Shown: positions 17,089-26,109 of the stretch, piece after piece
Position numbering within the stretch: the first letter of the stretch is position 1
Layout of the letters: every line of letters starts with the position of its first letter
NCBI RefSeq assembly: GCF_026153295.1
Contig: NZ_CP110615.1
Span: forward strand, 3,410,001-3,474,000
DNA from: Rhodococcus antarcticus
GTDB taxonomy: Bacteria > Actinomycetota > Actinomycetes > Mycobacteriales > Mycobacteriaceae
DNA length: 64,000 nucleotides
Direction: 5' to 3'
Translations under genes and position numbers: made by a program
The notes under the pieces: generated by a model
Seen by the model: the letters and a program-made list of their open reading frames with translations, nothing else
The model's database searches: none
Told to the model about the DNA's origin: nothing

Positions 17089-17966
17089 GCCCGTTGCTCG
17101 CCCAGGCCGCGGACCCGCGGCTCAGCTGGAACGTGGTCGAGCTGGTGCGCCAGGCGCTGCAGTTCCCGTTCATGGTCAACGCGTTCCGCGCCGGGGCCGT
17201 GGTCGCCGTGCTCGCCGGGTGCGTCGGGTGGTTCATGGTGCTGCGCCGGCAGAGCTTCGCCGGGCACACCCTGGCGGTGGTCAGCTTCCCCGGCGCCGCG
17301 GGTGCCGTGCTGGTGGGCGCGAGCGCGGTGTCCGGGGTGTTCGTGTTCGCGGTGGTCGCGGCCCTGGTCATCGGGCTCGCCCCGGTCGCCTCGGGCCGTG
17401 GCTACAGCGAGGAGGCCGCGGTCACCGGGACCGTGCAGGCGCTGGCCCTGGCCGCGGGCTTCCTCTTCGTCACCCTCTACGGCCGCAACGTCAACGGGGT
17501 GACGGCGCTGCTGTTCGGCTCCTTCCTCGGCATCACCACCGACGAGGTGCTGACCCTGGTGGTCGCGGCCGTGGCGGTGCTCGCGGTGCTCGCGGTGCTC
17601 GCCCGCCCGCTGCTGTTCGCCTCCGTGGACCCGGCCGTGGCCGCCGCCCGGGGCGTGCCCGTGCGCGCGCTGTCGACGGGGTTCCTGGTGCTGCTGGGGG
17701 TGGCCGCCGCGGCCGCGAGCCAGATCACCGGCAGCCTGCTCGTCTTCGCCCTGCTCGTGGTGCCGGCCGCCACCGCGCAGGTGCTCACCGCCCGGCCCGC
17801 GCTCTCGGTGGCGCTGACCGTGCTGCTGGGGGTGGGGCTGACCTGGGCGTCGCTGCTGGTGGCCTACTACGTGGACTACCCCATCGGCTTCTTCCTCACC
17901 TCGGCCGCGTTCGTCATCTACGTGGCGGCCGTGCTCGGCCGGCGTCTCGTGCGGGTGCTCGCGTGA
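17085..17966 (+). CDS. Zn/Mn ABC importer, membrane permease 1
   Basis: A 293-residue ABC-3 family permease with about eight hydrophobic segments, beginning after a short periplasmic-type lead (MSPLLAQAADPRLSWN). The motif CVGWFMVLRRQSFAGHTLAVV and the later ARPLLFASVDPAVAAARGVPVR are family hallmarks, split here to note that both recur in the next gene. GTGA overlaps with the genes on both sides. Two non-identical permeases imply a heterodimeric channel. Confidence 0.9.
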   Translation: MSPLLAQAADPRLSWNVVELVRQALQFPFMVNAFRAGAVVAVLAGCVGWFMVLRRQSFAGHTLAVVSFPGAAGAVLVGASAVSGVFVFAVVAALVIGLAPVASGRGYSEEAAVTGTVQALALAAGFLFVTLYGRNVNGVTALLFGSFLGITTDEVLTLVVAAVAVLAVLAVLARPLLFASVDPAVAAARGVPVRALSTGFLVLLGVAAAAASQITGSLLVFALLVVPAATAQVLTARPALSVALTVLLGVGLTWASLLVAYYVDYPIGFFLTSAAFVIYVAAVLGRRLVRVLA

Positions 17967-18841
17967 GCGGCGGACCGCCCCTGGCCGACCTGCTGGACAT
18001 GGCGTTCATGCGGCACGCGCTGCTGGCTGGCATCCCGGTGGCCGCGCTCTCGGGCTTCGTCGGCTGGTTCATGGTGCTGCGCAGCCAGGTGTTCACCGGG
18101 GACGCACTGAGCCACGTGGCGTTCACCGGGGCGCTGGGCTCGCTGGCGCTGGGCGTCAGCCCGCAGCTCGGCCTGCTCGTGTGCACCGTCGTGGTCGGGG
18201 TGGGGCTGGGGCTGCTGGGCGGCCGCGGCCGGGCCGACGACGTCGTCATCGGCACCGTGTTCGCCTGGGTGCTGGGCCTCGGGGTGCTCGCGCTCTCGGT
18301 GTACACGGCGAGCGCGGCCGGCACCACGGCGGGCTCGGCCGGGATCAGCGTGCTGTTCGGCTCGATCTTCGGGCTCAGCGCGAGCGCGGCGTGGACGGCG
18401 GCCGGGGTGTCGGCGGGGCTGGTCCTGCTGCTCGCCGTGCTGGCCCGGCCGCTGCTGTTCGCGAGCCTGGACGAGGCCGTGGCCGCCGCGCGCGGGGTGC
18501 CGGTGCGCGCGCTGGGGCTGGTCTTCCTGGCTGTGGTCGGGGCGACGGCGGCGCAGGCGACGCAGGCCGTGGGGGCGCTGCTGCTGCTGGGGCTGCTGGC
18601 CGCGCCGGCGGGGGCCGCCCGAAGGCTGACCGACCGGCCGTACGTCGGGATGGTCCTGGCCACGGGGATCAGCGTGGCGTCGATGGTGCTCGGGCTGCTG
18701 GCCAGCTACGTGCTGCCCCAGGTGCCGCCGAGCTTCGGGATCCTGGCCGTGGCCGCGCTGGCGTACGGGCTCTCCCCGCTGGCCGGGCGGGTGCGGCGTC
18801 GGGTGGGGCGCTCGCCGCAGGTGGTCCACGCGGGCAGCTGA
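17963..18841 (+). CDS. Zn/Mn ABC importer, membrane permease 2
   Basis: A 292-residue ABC-3 permease, GTG start overlapping the previous stop by 4 nt. GWFMVLRSQVFTGDALSHV and ARPLLFASLDEAVAAARGV match permease 1, so the pair arose by duplication. About eight membrane helices; basic C-terminal tail GRVRRRVGRSPQ. It completes the operon; a 200-bp gap follows before the helicase gene. Confidence 0.9.
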   Translation: MSGGPPLADLLDMAFMRHALLAGIPVAALSGFVGWFMVLRSQVFTGDALSHVAFTGALGSLALGVSPQLGLLVCTVVVGVGLGLLGGRGRADDVVIGTVFAWVLGLGVLALSVYTASAAGTTAGSAGISVLFGSIFGLSASAAWTAAGVSAGLVLLLAVLARPLLFASLDEAVAAARGVPVRALGLVFLAVVGATAAQATQAVGALLLLGLLAAPAGAARRLTDRPYVGMVLATGISVASMVLGLLASYVLPQVPPSFGILAVAALAYGLSPLAGRVRRRVGRSPQVVHAGS

Positions 18842-19040
18842 TGCCGGGCGGGTGATCGCCGGCCACCGGGGGCGGCCAGGTCCACGCCGTGCGGGCGCCG
18901 CGGCGCCGTTCAGCGGGCACGCCCTCCACCAGCTCGTCCACGGCGCCGGCACCGCGCTCACCCGCGACCTGCCGCCGCAGCTCCTCCGCGCGAACACGGG
19001 CTGACCGGTCGCGTCGGGGGGCTCTGGCAGGCTCGCGCCC
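18842..19040. other. Intergenic gap without a convincing gene
   Basis: About 200 bp between the ABC operon and the helicase. A 50-codon frame from the GTG at 18852 to 19004 and an antisense frame are open, but neither resembles a known protein or has a clear ribosome site; both may be chance in this base composition. Confidence 0.4.
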
Positions 19041-22000
19041 GTGAGCGACGGGGTGGTGACGGTGCACGGGCTGTGGTCCCGTGGCACCGGCCTGCTGCTG
19101 TGGTTCGAGCGGGCCGGGGCCGGGGCCGGGGCCGGGGCCGGGGCAGCGGGTCTGCACCCGGACGCGGTGGCGGACCCGGCGACGCTGCCCGGGCCCCCGC
19201 GCCGCTGGGAGGGACGGCTGGAGAGCGCGCTGACCCCGTCGGCCCTGCGGCGGCGGCCCGAGCTGCTGCTGCCCAGCGCGGGAGGGGTGCCCGTCACCAC
19301 CGGGGCCACCGAGCTCCGGTCCTGGCGCGTGCCGGCCACCGCGCTCGCCCCACCCGCGGCGGCCGAGCTGCTGCACGAGGTGGCGCACCTGCACAGCACC
19401 AGCGAGCAGGGGTGGGTGCTCTCGCCGGAGCTGCTGTTCCTCGGCGAGGTGGCCTCCGGCGTCGCCCGCTGGGTCTACTCGGGGCGCGTGGTGCCCTCCG
19501 TGCGCGGCATCGACGACGAGCACTGGGCCCGGTGGGTCCTGGTCGACGACGGGCCGGTGCGCACCTGGCGCACCCAGCTGGCCGCCGCCCTGCCGCCCGT
19601 GCTCCGCGCCGAGGTGGTGCAGGGCGGTGCGGTCCCCGCTGCCGAGATCGTGGACGACCTGCTCGACGAGCTCACCGACGCGGTGGTCCGCGGGACCCTC
19701 CGGCTCAGCGAGTCCCAGGCCCGCGGCGCCTTCCACCCGCTGGTGCGCTCGCTGGAGACGGGGGACCCGCTGGAGGCGTTCGGGGCCAGCACCACGAGGC
19801 TGCGCACGAGCCTGGCGGAGTGGGCGTCGAGCTCCTCGCTGGGCGCGCCGGAGGTGCTGTTCCGGCTGCTGGAGCCCGTCGAGGGCGACCCTGTCGCTGA
19901 GCCCGTCGAGGGCGACCCTGTCGCGGAGCCCGTGGCGCCCGACTCCACCTGGATCCTGGAGACCTGCCTGCGCACGGAGGACTCGGCCCCGGTGCCCGTG
20001 CGCTCGCTGCCCCGCTCCCCCGAGACGGCGGGTCTCGCCCTGACCGCGCTGGGACGGGCCATGACGGCGTGGCCGCGGCTGCGGCGGATCACCCCCGACG
20101 TCCGCGAGCACGTCGTCGCGCTGAGCACGGCCGACACGGTGGACCTCGTCACGCGGGGCGCGCAGCAGCTGCGGGCGGCGGGCATCGAGGTGCTGCTGCC
20201 GCGCGCCTGGACGCGGCTGGACCCGTCGGTGGCGCTGAAGGTTAGCTCGCCCGCGGCCGCGGCGGCGGTCACCTCGGGGTCGGTGGGCATGGCCCAGCTG
20301 GTGGACTACGAGTGGCGACTGGCCCTGGGCGAGGTGGTGCTGACCCCGAAGGAGCTCGCGGCGCTGGCGACGTCCAAGGCCGAGCTGGTGCGGCTGCGCG
20401 GGCAGTGGGTGCGCCTGGACGGGGCCGCGGTGGGCCGGGCCGCCCGGTACGTGGCCGGTCACAGCGCTCGCGGAGCCACCCTCGGTCAGGTGCTCAGCGA
20501 GCTGACCAGCACCGACGTCCCTCCCGTGCCCGTGCAGGAGGTGGAGGCCACCGGCTGGCTCGGTGACCTGCTCGCCGCCCAGCCCGGCTCCACCCTGACC
20601 ACCGTGGGCTCCCCGCCCGGCCTGCGCGCGCTGCTGCGGCCCTACCAGCAGCGCGGGCTCGACTGGCTGGCGTTCATGAGCCGCCTGGGCCTCGGAGTGG
20701 TGCTGGCCGACGACATGGGTCTGGGCAAGACCGTCCAGCTGCTGGCCCTGCTGCTGCACGAGCGCCGTGACGCGGCCGCGCCGGGGCCGACCCTGCTGGT
20801 CTGCCCGATGAGCGTTGTGGGTAACTGGCAGCGCGAGGCTGCGCAGTTCGCCCCCGACCTGCGGGTGCTCGTCCACCACGGGGTGGGCCGGCTCGCGGGC
20901 GAGGCGCTCGCGGCTGCGGCGCCCGCGCACGACCTGGTGCTGACCACCTACCAGACCCTCGCGCGCGACAAGGACTCCCTGGCCCTGGTCGGCTGGGACC
21001 GGGTTGCCCTGGACGAGGCACAGCACGTGAAGAACGCCGCCACCACCCAGGCCCGGGCCGTCCGGGCGATGCGGGCGCGGCACCGGGTGGCGCTGACCGG
21101 CACCCCGGTGGAGAACCGGCTCGAGGAGCTTCGTGCCGTGCTCGACTTCGTCAACCCGGGGATGCTCGGGTCGGCGCAGAGCTTCCGGGCCCGGTTCGCG
21201 GTGCCCATCGAGCGTGAGCACGACGAGGGTGCCGTCACGCGGCTGCGCACCGCCACCCGTCCGTTCCTGCTGCGCCGGCTCAAGACCGACCCCACCGTCA
21301 TCACCGACCTGCCCGCCAAGAACGAGATGACGGTGCTGGCCAACCTCACCGCCGAGCAGGCCGCGCTGTACAAGGCCGTCGTCGACGAGATGCTGGCCAA
21401 GATCGCCGAGGCCAGGGAGCAGGGACAGGAGATGGCCCGCCGAGCCCTGGTGCTCACCACGCTGACCCGGCTCAAGCAGGTGTGCAACCACCCCGCGCAC
21501 TTCCTGGCCGACGGCTCGGCCGTGCTCCGCCGGGGTGCGCACCGCTCCGGCAAGCTCGACCTGGTGGAGGACGTGCTGACCTCCGTGCTCGCCGACGGGG
21601 AGAAGGCGCTGCTGTTCACCCAGTTCCGCCAGTTCGGTGACCTCGTCGGTCCGTGGTTCGCGGAGCGCTTCGGCGTGGAGGTGCCGTTCCTGCACGGGGG
21701 GGTGTCCAAGGGGCGGCGCGATGCGATGGTCGAGCGGTTCCAGGGCACCGGTTCGGCCGCCGGCGACGACGGGCCGCCGCTGATGCTGCTGTCCCTCAAG
21801 GCCGGCGGCACGGGGCTGAACCTGACGGCGGCCAACCACGTCGTCCACCTGGACCGCTGGTGGAACCCGGCCGTGGAGAACCAGGCGACCGACCGCGCGT
21901 TCCGGATCGGTCAGCGCAAGGACGTGGCCGTCCGCAAGCTGGTGTGCGTGGGCACGGTGGAGGAGCGCATCGACAACCTCATCAGCAGCAAGCGCGAGCT

Positions 22001-22103
22001 GGCCGACCTGGCGGTGGGCTCCGGCGAGGGCTGGGTGACCGAGCTCGGCACCGACGACCTGCGCGAGCTGTTGACGCTGGGCGCGGACGCGGTGGGCGAG
22101 TGA
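19041..22103 (+). CDS. SNF2-family helicase (HepA/HelZ-like)
   Basis: A 1020-residue superfamily 2 ATPase. The N-terminal 500 residues are an actinobacterial extension. Motor landmarks: DDMGLGKTVQ (Walker A, about 556-565), the DEAQ box in LDEAQHVKN (about 657), TGTPVENRLEEL, and the C-terminal lobe with KAGGTGLNL and ATDRAFRIGQ (about 949). Such proteins translocate on double-stranded DNA and remodel bound proteins, for example stalled RNA polymerase. It is immediately followed by a SWIM-finger gene, a frequent partnership. Two in-frame repeats occur: a Gly-Ala run at about residues 25-36 and a duplicated nonapeptide EPVEGDPVA at 278-295. Confidence 0.92.
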   Translation: MSDGVVTVHGLWSRGTGLLLWFERAGAGAGAGAGAAGLHPDAVADPATLPGPPRRWEGRLESALTPSALRRRPELLLPSAGGVPVTTGATELRSWRVPATALAPPAAAELLHEVAHLHSTSEQGWVLSPELLFLGEVASGVARWVYSGRVVPSVRGIDDEHWARWVLVDDGPVRTWRTQLAAALPPVLRAEVVQGGAVPAAEIVDDLLDELTDAVVRGTLRLSESQARGAFHPLVRSLETGDPLEAFGASTTRLRTSLAEWASSSSLGAPEVLFRLLEPVEGDPVAEPVEGDPVAEPVAPDSTWILETCLRTEDSAPVPVRSLPRSPETAGLALTALGRAMTAWPRLRRITPDVREHVVALSTADTVDLVTRGAQQLRAAGIEVLLPRAWTRLDPSVALKVSSPAAAAAVTSGSVGMAQLVDYEWRLALGEVVLTPKELAALATSKAELVRLRGQWVRLDGAAVGRAARYVAGHSARGATLGQVLSELTSTDVPPVPVQEVEATGWLGDLLAAQPGSTLTTVGSPPGLRALLRPYQQRGLDWLAFMSRLGLGVVLADDMGLGKTVQLLALLLHERRDAAAPGPTLLVCPMSVVGNWQREAAQFAPDLRVLVHHGVGRLAGEALAAAAPAHDLVLTTYQTLARDKDSLALVGWDRVALDEAQHVKNAATTQARAVRAMRARHRVALTGTPVENRLEELRAVLDFVNPGMLGSAQSFRARFAVPIEREHDEGAVTRLRTATRPFLLRRLKTDPTVITDLPAKNEMTVLANLTAEQAALYKAVVDEMLAKIAEAREQGQEMARRALVLTTLTRLKQVCNHPAHFLADGSAVLRRGAHRSGKLDLVEDVLTSVLADGEKALLFTQFRQFGDLVGPWFAERFGVEVPFLHGGVSKGRRDAMVERFQGTGSAAGDDGPPLMLLSLKAGGTGLNLTAANHVVHLDRWWNPAVENQATDRAFRIGQRKDVAVRKLVCVGTVEERIDNLISSKRELADLAVGSGEGWVTELGTDDLRELLTLGADAVGE
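19872..19925 (+). repeat. 27-bp in-frame tandem duplication in the helicase gene
   Basis: Two copies (19872-19898, 19899-19925) differing at the last base encode EPVEGDPVA twice, in a linker of the helicase. Confidence 0.85.
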
Positions 22104-22114
22104 GCGCGGGGTGG

Positions 22115-22174
22115 GACGTGACCGGGTGGGTGGGGTGGGGGACGTGACCGGGTGGGTGGGGTGGGGGACGTGAC
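22115..22174 (+). repeat. 26-bp tandem repeat spanning the SWIM-gene start
   Basis: Two exact copies (22115-22140, 22141-22166) and the first 8 bases of a third. Each copy supplies GTG codons and G-rich sequence, so the start site of the next gene has been duplicated. Confidence 0.9.
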
Positions 22175-22862
22175 GTGGTGGGGGCAGCGGCTGTCGGACG
22201 CCGTGGAGGAGCTCATCGACGAGGGGCGGCTGCAGCGGGGGCGGACCCTGGCGCGCACCGGCAGCGTGCTGAGCATGAGCGTCGAGCCCGGACGGGTCAG
22301 CGGGCAGGTGCAGGGCTCCGAGGTGCGGCCGTACTCGGCGTCGTTCCTGCTCGCACCGTTGCTCGACACCGATGCGGCGGCCGTGCTCGCGCTGCTCGAG
22401 CGCGAGCCGGAGCTGGTGGCGGCGATGGTGGCCGGGGAGCTGCCGTCCGTGCTGGGCGAGCCCGAGCACGGGCTGTTCCCGCGCTTCGCCGACGAGCTCG
22501 ACTTCGAGTGCACCTGCCCGGACTGGGGGTGGCCGTGCAAGCACGCAGCGGCGCTGGTGCACGTGCTGGTGGAGGGCATCGACGCGCAGCCGCAGACGCT
22601 GCTGGCCCTGCGCGGCGTCGACGTGCAGCCGCTGCTCGGTCTCCGGTCGGCGGCTGAGCCGGAGGAGGCGCTGAGCGACCACCTCGCCGACTACTTCGCC
22701 CCGCGCGGTCCACTCGCTCAGCCGCGGGTGGAGCACCGGCCCGCGCTGGAGGACCTGGACGCCGAGCTGCTGCGCGCGGCTCTGCGGTCGGCCGGCGGGG
22801 GCAGCGGGTCGGCCGAGGACGCCGTGGCCTGGCTGCGGGAGGCCTACGGACGGTTGCGCTGA
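22152..22862 (+). CDS. SWIM zinc-finger protein
   Basis: About 236 residues. The zinc finger CTCPDWGWPCKH (about 120-131) has the CxCx(n)CxH layout of SWIM domains, which bind DNA or partner proteins. It follows the SNF2 helicase, with which SWIM proteins are often paired, so a joint role in nucleic-acid remodelling is likely. Start is ambiguous: GTG at 22152, 22161 and 22170 are all in frame and lie within or next to a 26-bp tandem repeat; family alignments usually begin just before the TWWG motif, which favours 22161 or 22170. No standard ribosome site is visible. Confidence 0.82.
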   Translation: MGGVGDVTWWGQRLSDAVEELIDEGRLQRGRTLARTGSVLSMSVEPGRVSGQVQGSEVRPYSASFLLAPLLDTDAAAVLALLEREPELVAAMVAGELPSVLGEPEHGLFPRFADELDFECTCPDWGWPCKHAAALVHVLVEGIDAQPQTLLALRGVDVQPLLGLRSAAEPEEALSDHLADYFAPRGPLAQPRVEHRPALEDLDAELLRAALRSAGGGSGSAEDAVAWLREAYGRLR

Positions 22863-22899
22863 GCGTCCGCGCCGCGTGCGGTCGACGCGTGACGGCCGT

Positions 22900-24111
22900 T
22901 CAGGCGAGGGCGGACATCGACGTCCAGGTCGCCCAGGAGAGCGCCCAGTCGTAGATGTCACCGTCGGCCGCCGAGAGGTCGATGGTGGTGCCCGTGACCT
23001 CCACCGGGTCCCCGATCATCGCCGTGCCGAAGTACTGCTGGGCGTCGGAGCTCGACATGTTGACGCAGCCGTTGGAGACGTTCGAGGAACCCTGCACACC
23101 GACGGTGCTCGGGTTGGCGTGGATGAACTCGCCGTTGTTGCTGATCCGGACGGCCCAGTGCTCCTCGACGTTCTCGTACCCGCCGGGGATGTTGGTCATG
23201 AGCACCATCTCGTCCATGGCGTTGACGACGTGGATGCCCGAGCGCGTGACGTTGCGGGGCAGGTCGGCCTTGCCGTAGCTCACCGGGTAGCTGGACACCG
23301 GGGAGCCGTCCCGCTCGATGACGATCGTGTGGCTCGTGGTGTCGGCCTTGACCACCTGGTTGCGGCCGACGGTGAAGGTGGAGCTGACGTCGCTGGCGCC
23401 GTAGCGACCACCGCCCAGGTCGAGGCCGTAGAAGGCCCCCGTCACCGTCACGGTGGTGCCGGCCGCGAAGTAGCTCTTGGCGCGCCAGTGGGCCCGGGCG
23501 CCGCCGTTGCTGTCCGGGAGCCAGGCCCACGAGCCGACGGTCTCGGGGCTGGTGGTGACGGTGAGCGCCTTCTCCGCGGCGGCCTTGTCGGAGACCTTGC
23601 CGTCGAACTGCAGCATCACGGGCATCGCGATCCCGACGGTCGCACCCTCTTTCACCAGCGGGTTCAGGACCGCCCCGGTGGTGGACGGATCGAGCGTCGC
23701 GAACGACCCGCTGACGGGTGCGGTGAGGCCGTCGCTGCCGACGGCGGTCCCGCTCCACGTGTAGGTCTTGCCGTAGCCCAGCACCTCCGTCGTCGACCAG
23801 GACGCGCCCCCCGGGGCGAGGGCGCCAGCCACCGCCTTGCCGTCGGGATTCGTCAGGGTGAGCGCGGTGATGGTGCCGCGGGTGGTGGTCACGGTGACCG
23901 GTGCGACGGGCGAGACCCCGGTCGCGTCGGTGGTGGGGGCGTAGGCGACGGTGACCACCGGCTTGGGCGGGGGCGTCGTCGGTGGTGCCGTGGTCGCGGC
24001 GGGCCCCGTACCGCCGCTCAGTGCCGACGGGCCGGCCGTGCAGCCCGTGGCGACCGCGGCCAGCAGGCCGAGGGCCGCTCGTCGGGTGAGCACTGGCGGG
24101 GTGGTCGTCAT
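22900..24111 (-). CDS. L,D-transpeptidase lipoprotein (LdtMt2-type)
   Basis: A 403-residue wall enzyme that makes 3-3 cross-links in peptidoglycan. The ATG at 24111 gives a signal peptide with paired Arg (LTRRAALGLLAAVATGC) and a lipobox Cys near 25, then a Thr/Pro linker, two Ig-like domains, and a YkuD catalytic domain with HANPS (His about 331) and SNGCVN (nucleophile Cys about 349). C-terminal sequence is Trp-rich, as in LdtMt2. It is convergent with the SWIM gene. A rare AT-containing palindrome about 140 bp upstream may be its control region. Confidence 0.93.
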   Translation of the reverse strand: MTTTPPVLTRRAALGLLAAVATGCTAGPSALSGGTGPAATTAPPTTPPPKPVVTVAYAPTTDATGVSPVAPVTVTTTRGTITALTLTNPDGKAVAGALAPGGASWSTTEVLGYGKTYTWSGTAVGSDGLTAPVSGSFATLDPSTTGAVLNPLVKEGATVGIAMPVMLQFDGKVSDKAAAEKALTVTTSPETVGSWAWLPDSNGGARAHWRAKSYFAAGTTVTVTGAFYGLDLGGGRYGASDVSSTFTVGRNQVVKADTTSHTIVIERDGSPVSSYPVSYGKADLPRNVTRSGIHVVNAMDEMVLMTNIPGGYENVEEHWAVRISNNGEFIHANPSTVGVQGSSNVSNGCVNMSSSDAQQYFGTAMIGDPVEVTGTTIDLSAADGDIYDWALSWATWTSMSALA

Positions 24112-24247
24112 CTCTGCTGGTCCTTCGCGCGTCGCGGGGCGGTGCAGCGGCCGGAGGGCCTGGCACCACGTCGTCCTGGTGGTGAGACGCACGGCGAGGG
24201 CGAGAGGTTGGATCGGACGTGCAGCAGGTCCCCCAACCGCGTGCCAC

Positions 24248-24260
24248 GACCATTATGGTC
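24248..24260. promoter_or_regulatory. AT-containing palindrome in the divergent Ldt/membrane-gene region
   Basis: GACCATTATGGTC is a perfect inverted repeat apart from its central base and stands out in this GC-rich sequence. On the minus strand it contains CATAAT, a good -10 for the Ldt gene, so it may be a promoter overlapped by an operator. Confidence 0.45.
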
Positions 24261-24338
24261 GGCCGGCCGGCCGTGGCGCAGCCGTTCCCCGTCTCGCCGG
24301 CCGACGGCCGACCAGCCGGGGGGATAGCGTCGGACGGC

Positions 24339-24881
24339 GTGAGCTCCCTCGTCGAACGCCGCTGGGCGCGCCTCGCGGTGACCGCGGTGCTGGGCGCGCT
24401 GGTCATCACCGTCGTCGCTGCCGTGACTTCGCAGGCCTCCCCCGGCACCCTCGCGATCCTGGCCGGCGCCGCCGTGGCGGTGTTCGCCCTGCTCCTGGGC
24501 ACGGCCGAGCTCGGCGCGCGCAAGACCCGCGCCCGCGTCACCGGGATCGACGACCCGACCACGGCGTGGCGGCTGACCCACGACGTGGAGCGCGGACGTG
24601 TCCCGGTCGACGACGCGTGGTGGCCCGCCGCCCGCCAGTGGGCCACCTACCGCACCCGTCGGCGCATCGACGACCTCCTCGCGCTGGGGGTGCTGGCGGT
24701 CCTCGCCGTCGTCCAGCTCGTGGGTGCCGTGGTGAGCGGGGACGTCCGGAACTACGTCATCCCCGTGCTCATCGCGGGGCTGGTGGCCCTGGCCTGGACG
24801 GCGCGCCGGCGCACCCAGCGCAACCTGCGGACCGTGCTGGAGGTGGTCGGCGCAGCAGAGGGAGCCCCGGCCGACGCGTGA
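24339..24881 (+). CDS. Four-helix membrane protein of unknown function
   Basis: About 180 residues from the GTG at 24339 (MSSLVERRWARL). Hydrophobic segments are visible at about 11-30, 36-57, 109-128 and 138-155, with the middle loop carrying AWRLTHDVERGRVPVDD and WWPAARQWATYRTRRRIDD. TAGCGT (24325-24330) lies 8 nt before the start. The stop overlaps the GTG of the TauE/SafE gene by 4 nt, so the two are coupled. I recognise no family. Confidence 0.65.
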   Translation: MSSLVERRWARLAVTAVLGALVITVVAAVTSQASPGTLAILAGAAVAVFALLLGTAELGARKTRARVTGIDDPTTAWRLTHDVERGRVPVDDAWWPAARQWATYRTRRRIDDLLALGVLAVLAVVQLVGAVVSGDVRNYVIPVLIAGLVALAWTARRRTQRNLRTVLEVVGAAEGAPADA

Positions 24882-25627
24882 GCACCGCCGACGTGTTCCT
24901 GCTGCTCGCGGCGGGGGTCGGTGCTGGGGCCATCGGCTCCACGGCGGGGCTGGCCTCGCTGGTGTCCTACCCCGCCCTGCTCGCCGTCGGGCTGCCCCCT
25001 GTCACGGCGAACGTGACGAACACCGTCGCCCTCGTGGCCAGCGGCGCCGGCTCCGCCCTGAGCTCGCGCACCGAGCTGCGCGGCCAGGCGTCGACGGTGC
25101 GCCGGCTCGCCGGGTTCGCCGTGGCCGGTGGGATCACGGGTGCGGCCCTGCTGCTGGTGACCCCGGCCGGTGCGTTCGAGCGGATCGTGCCGTTCCTCGT
25201 CGGGCTGGCGTCGCTGCTGCTGCTGGCCCAGCCCCGGGTGCGGCGGCTGCGCCGGGAGACCGTGGGGGACGGCGGCCGGTGGCTGGTCCCGGCGGGCACC
25301 TACGTCATCGGGGTGTACGGCGGCTACTTCGGCGCGGCGGCCGGGGTGATGCTGCTGGCCCTGCTTCTCGTGGCGACCGAGGAGACCCTGGTCCGGGCGA
25401 ACGCGCTGAAGAACATCCTGCTGTGGATGGCCAACGGGGTGGCTGCGATCGGGTTCGCCCTGCTGGCCGACGTGCAGTGGACCGCGGCCGCGCCGCTGGC
25501 GCTGGGCTGCCTGCTGGGTGGCTCCCTCGGTCCGGCCGCGGCCCGGCGGATCCCGGAGACCCCGCTGCGCATCGTGGTCGCCGTGGCCGGGCTCGGCCTC
25601 GCCGTGCAGCTGTGGGTGACGGCGTAG
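24878..25627 (+). CDS. TauE/SafE (TSUP) family permease
   Basis: A 249-residue polytopic membrane protein with two related halves typical of TSUP sulfite/organosulfur exporters: GAGAIGSTAGLASLVSYPAL near the N-terminus and GVYGGYFGAAAGVMLLALLL in the middle. GTGA overlap with the preceding membrane gene suggests joint expression. The substrate (sulfite, sulfoacetate or other small anion) cannot be told. Confidence 0.87.
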   Translation: MSTADVFLLLAAGVGAGAIGSTAGLASLVSYPALLAVGLPPVTANVTNTVALVASGAGSALSSRTELRGQASTVRRLAGFAVAGGITGAALLLVTPAGAFERIVPFLVGLASLLLLAQPRVRRLRRETVGDGGRWLVPAGTYVIGVYGGYFGAAAGVMLLALLLVATEETLVRANALKNILLWMANGVAAIGFALLADVQWTAAAPLALGCLLGGSLGPAAARRIPETPLRIVVAVAGLGLAVQLWVTA

Positions 25628-25677
25628 CGGCGAGCCCGACGACCGTGGTCCCGTCCCGGCGGCCCGTCCTGGTGCGG

Positions 25678-26109
25678 TCAACGACGTGGCTCACCTGCCG
25701 CCGGAGCGGCCGGGCTGATCCGGCGCGCGTGCGCGAGGTCCAGCACGAGCAGCGCGAGGCCCTGCACCACCACCGCCGTGCCGTGCCCGCGGGCCGCCGC
25801 CGGCCCGAGCCGTCCGCCGAACCCGGGCCGCCGCACGGCAAGCTGCGTCCCGACGGCCAGGTAGCCGACGTCCAGCGCGGCGTTGACCAGCAGGACGGTG
25901 CGCAGCCGCCGCGCCGTCGGTGGGGTGGAGCTGCGGGCGGCGCCCACCCCGGCGATGGCGAGGTCCACCACGCCCCACGCCGCCGTCTGGAGCCCGAACG
26001 CGCGCGCCGACGGAGCGGCGGTCAGGCCGAGACCCACCAGCGTGCTGGTGGCGCCGAGCACGGTGAGCCGGCGGGTGAGCTGGGCGGCGACGACGGGAGC
26101 GGGGGTCAC
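25678..26109 (-). CDS. DUF6992-like small membrane protein
   Basis: A 143-residue protein with about four hydrophobic stretches; QTAAWGVVDLAIAGVG, VNAALDVGYLAVG and GHGTAVVVQGLALLVLDL are the conserved-looking parts and recall the DUF6992 group of small membrane proteins. The GTG at 26109 overlaps by 4 nt (GTGA) the stop of a 36-residue VOC remnant on the same strand, so it has apparently inherited the expression signals of that broken gene. Function unknown. Confidence 0.65.
   Translation of the reverse strand: MTPAPVVAAQLTRRLTVLGATSTLVGLGLTAAPSARAFGLQTAAWGVVDLAIAGVGAARSSTPPTARRLRTVLLVNAALDVGYLAVGTQLAVRRPGFGGRLGPAAARGHGTAVVVQGLALLVLDLAHARRISPAAPAAGEPRR

Noticed and set aside
18669-22961. 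1430-codon minus-strand frame opposite the helicase
   Set aside because: His/Arg/Gln/Pro-rich shadow; the plus strand encodes an unmistakable SNF2 protein and SWIM protein.
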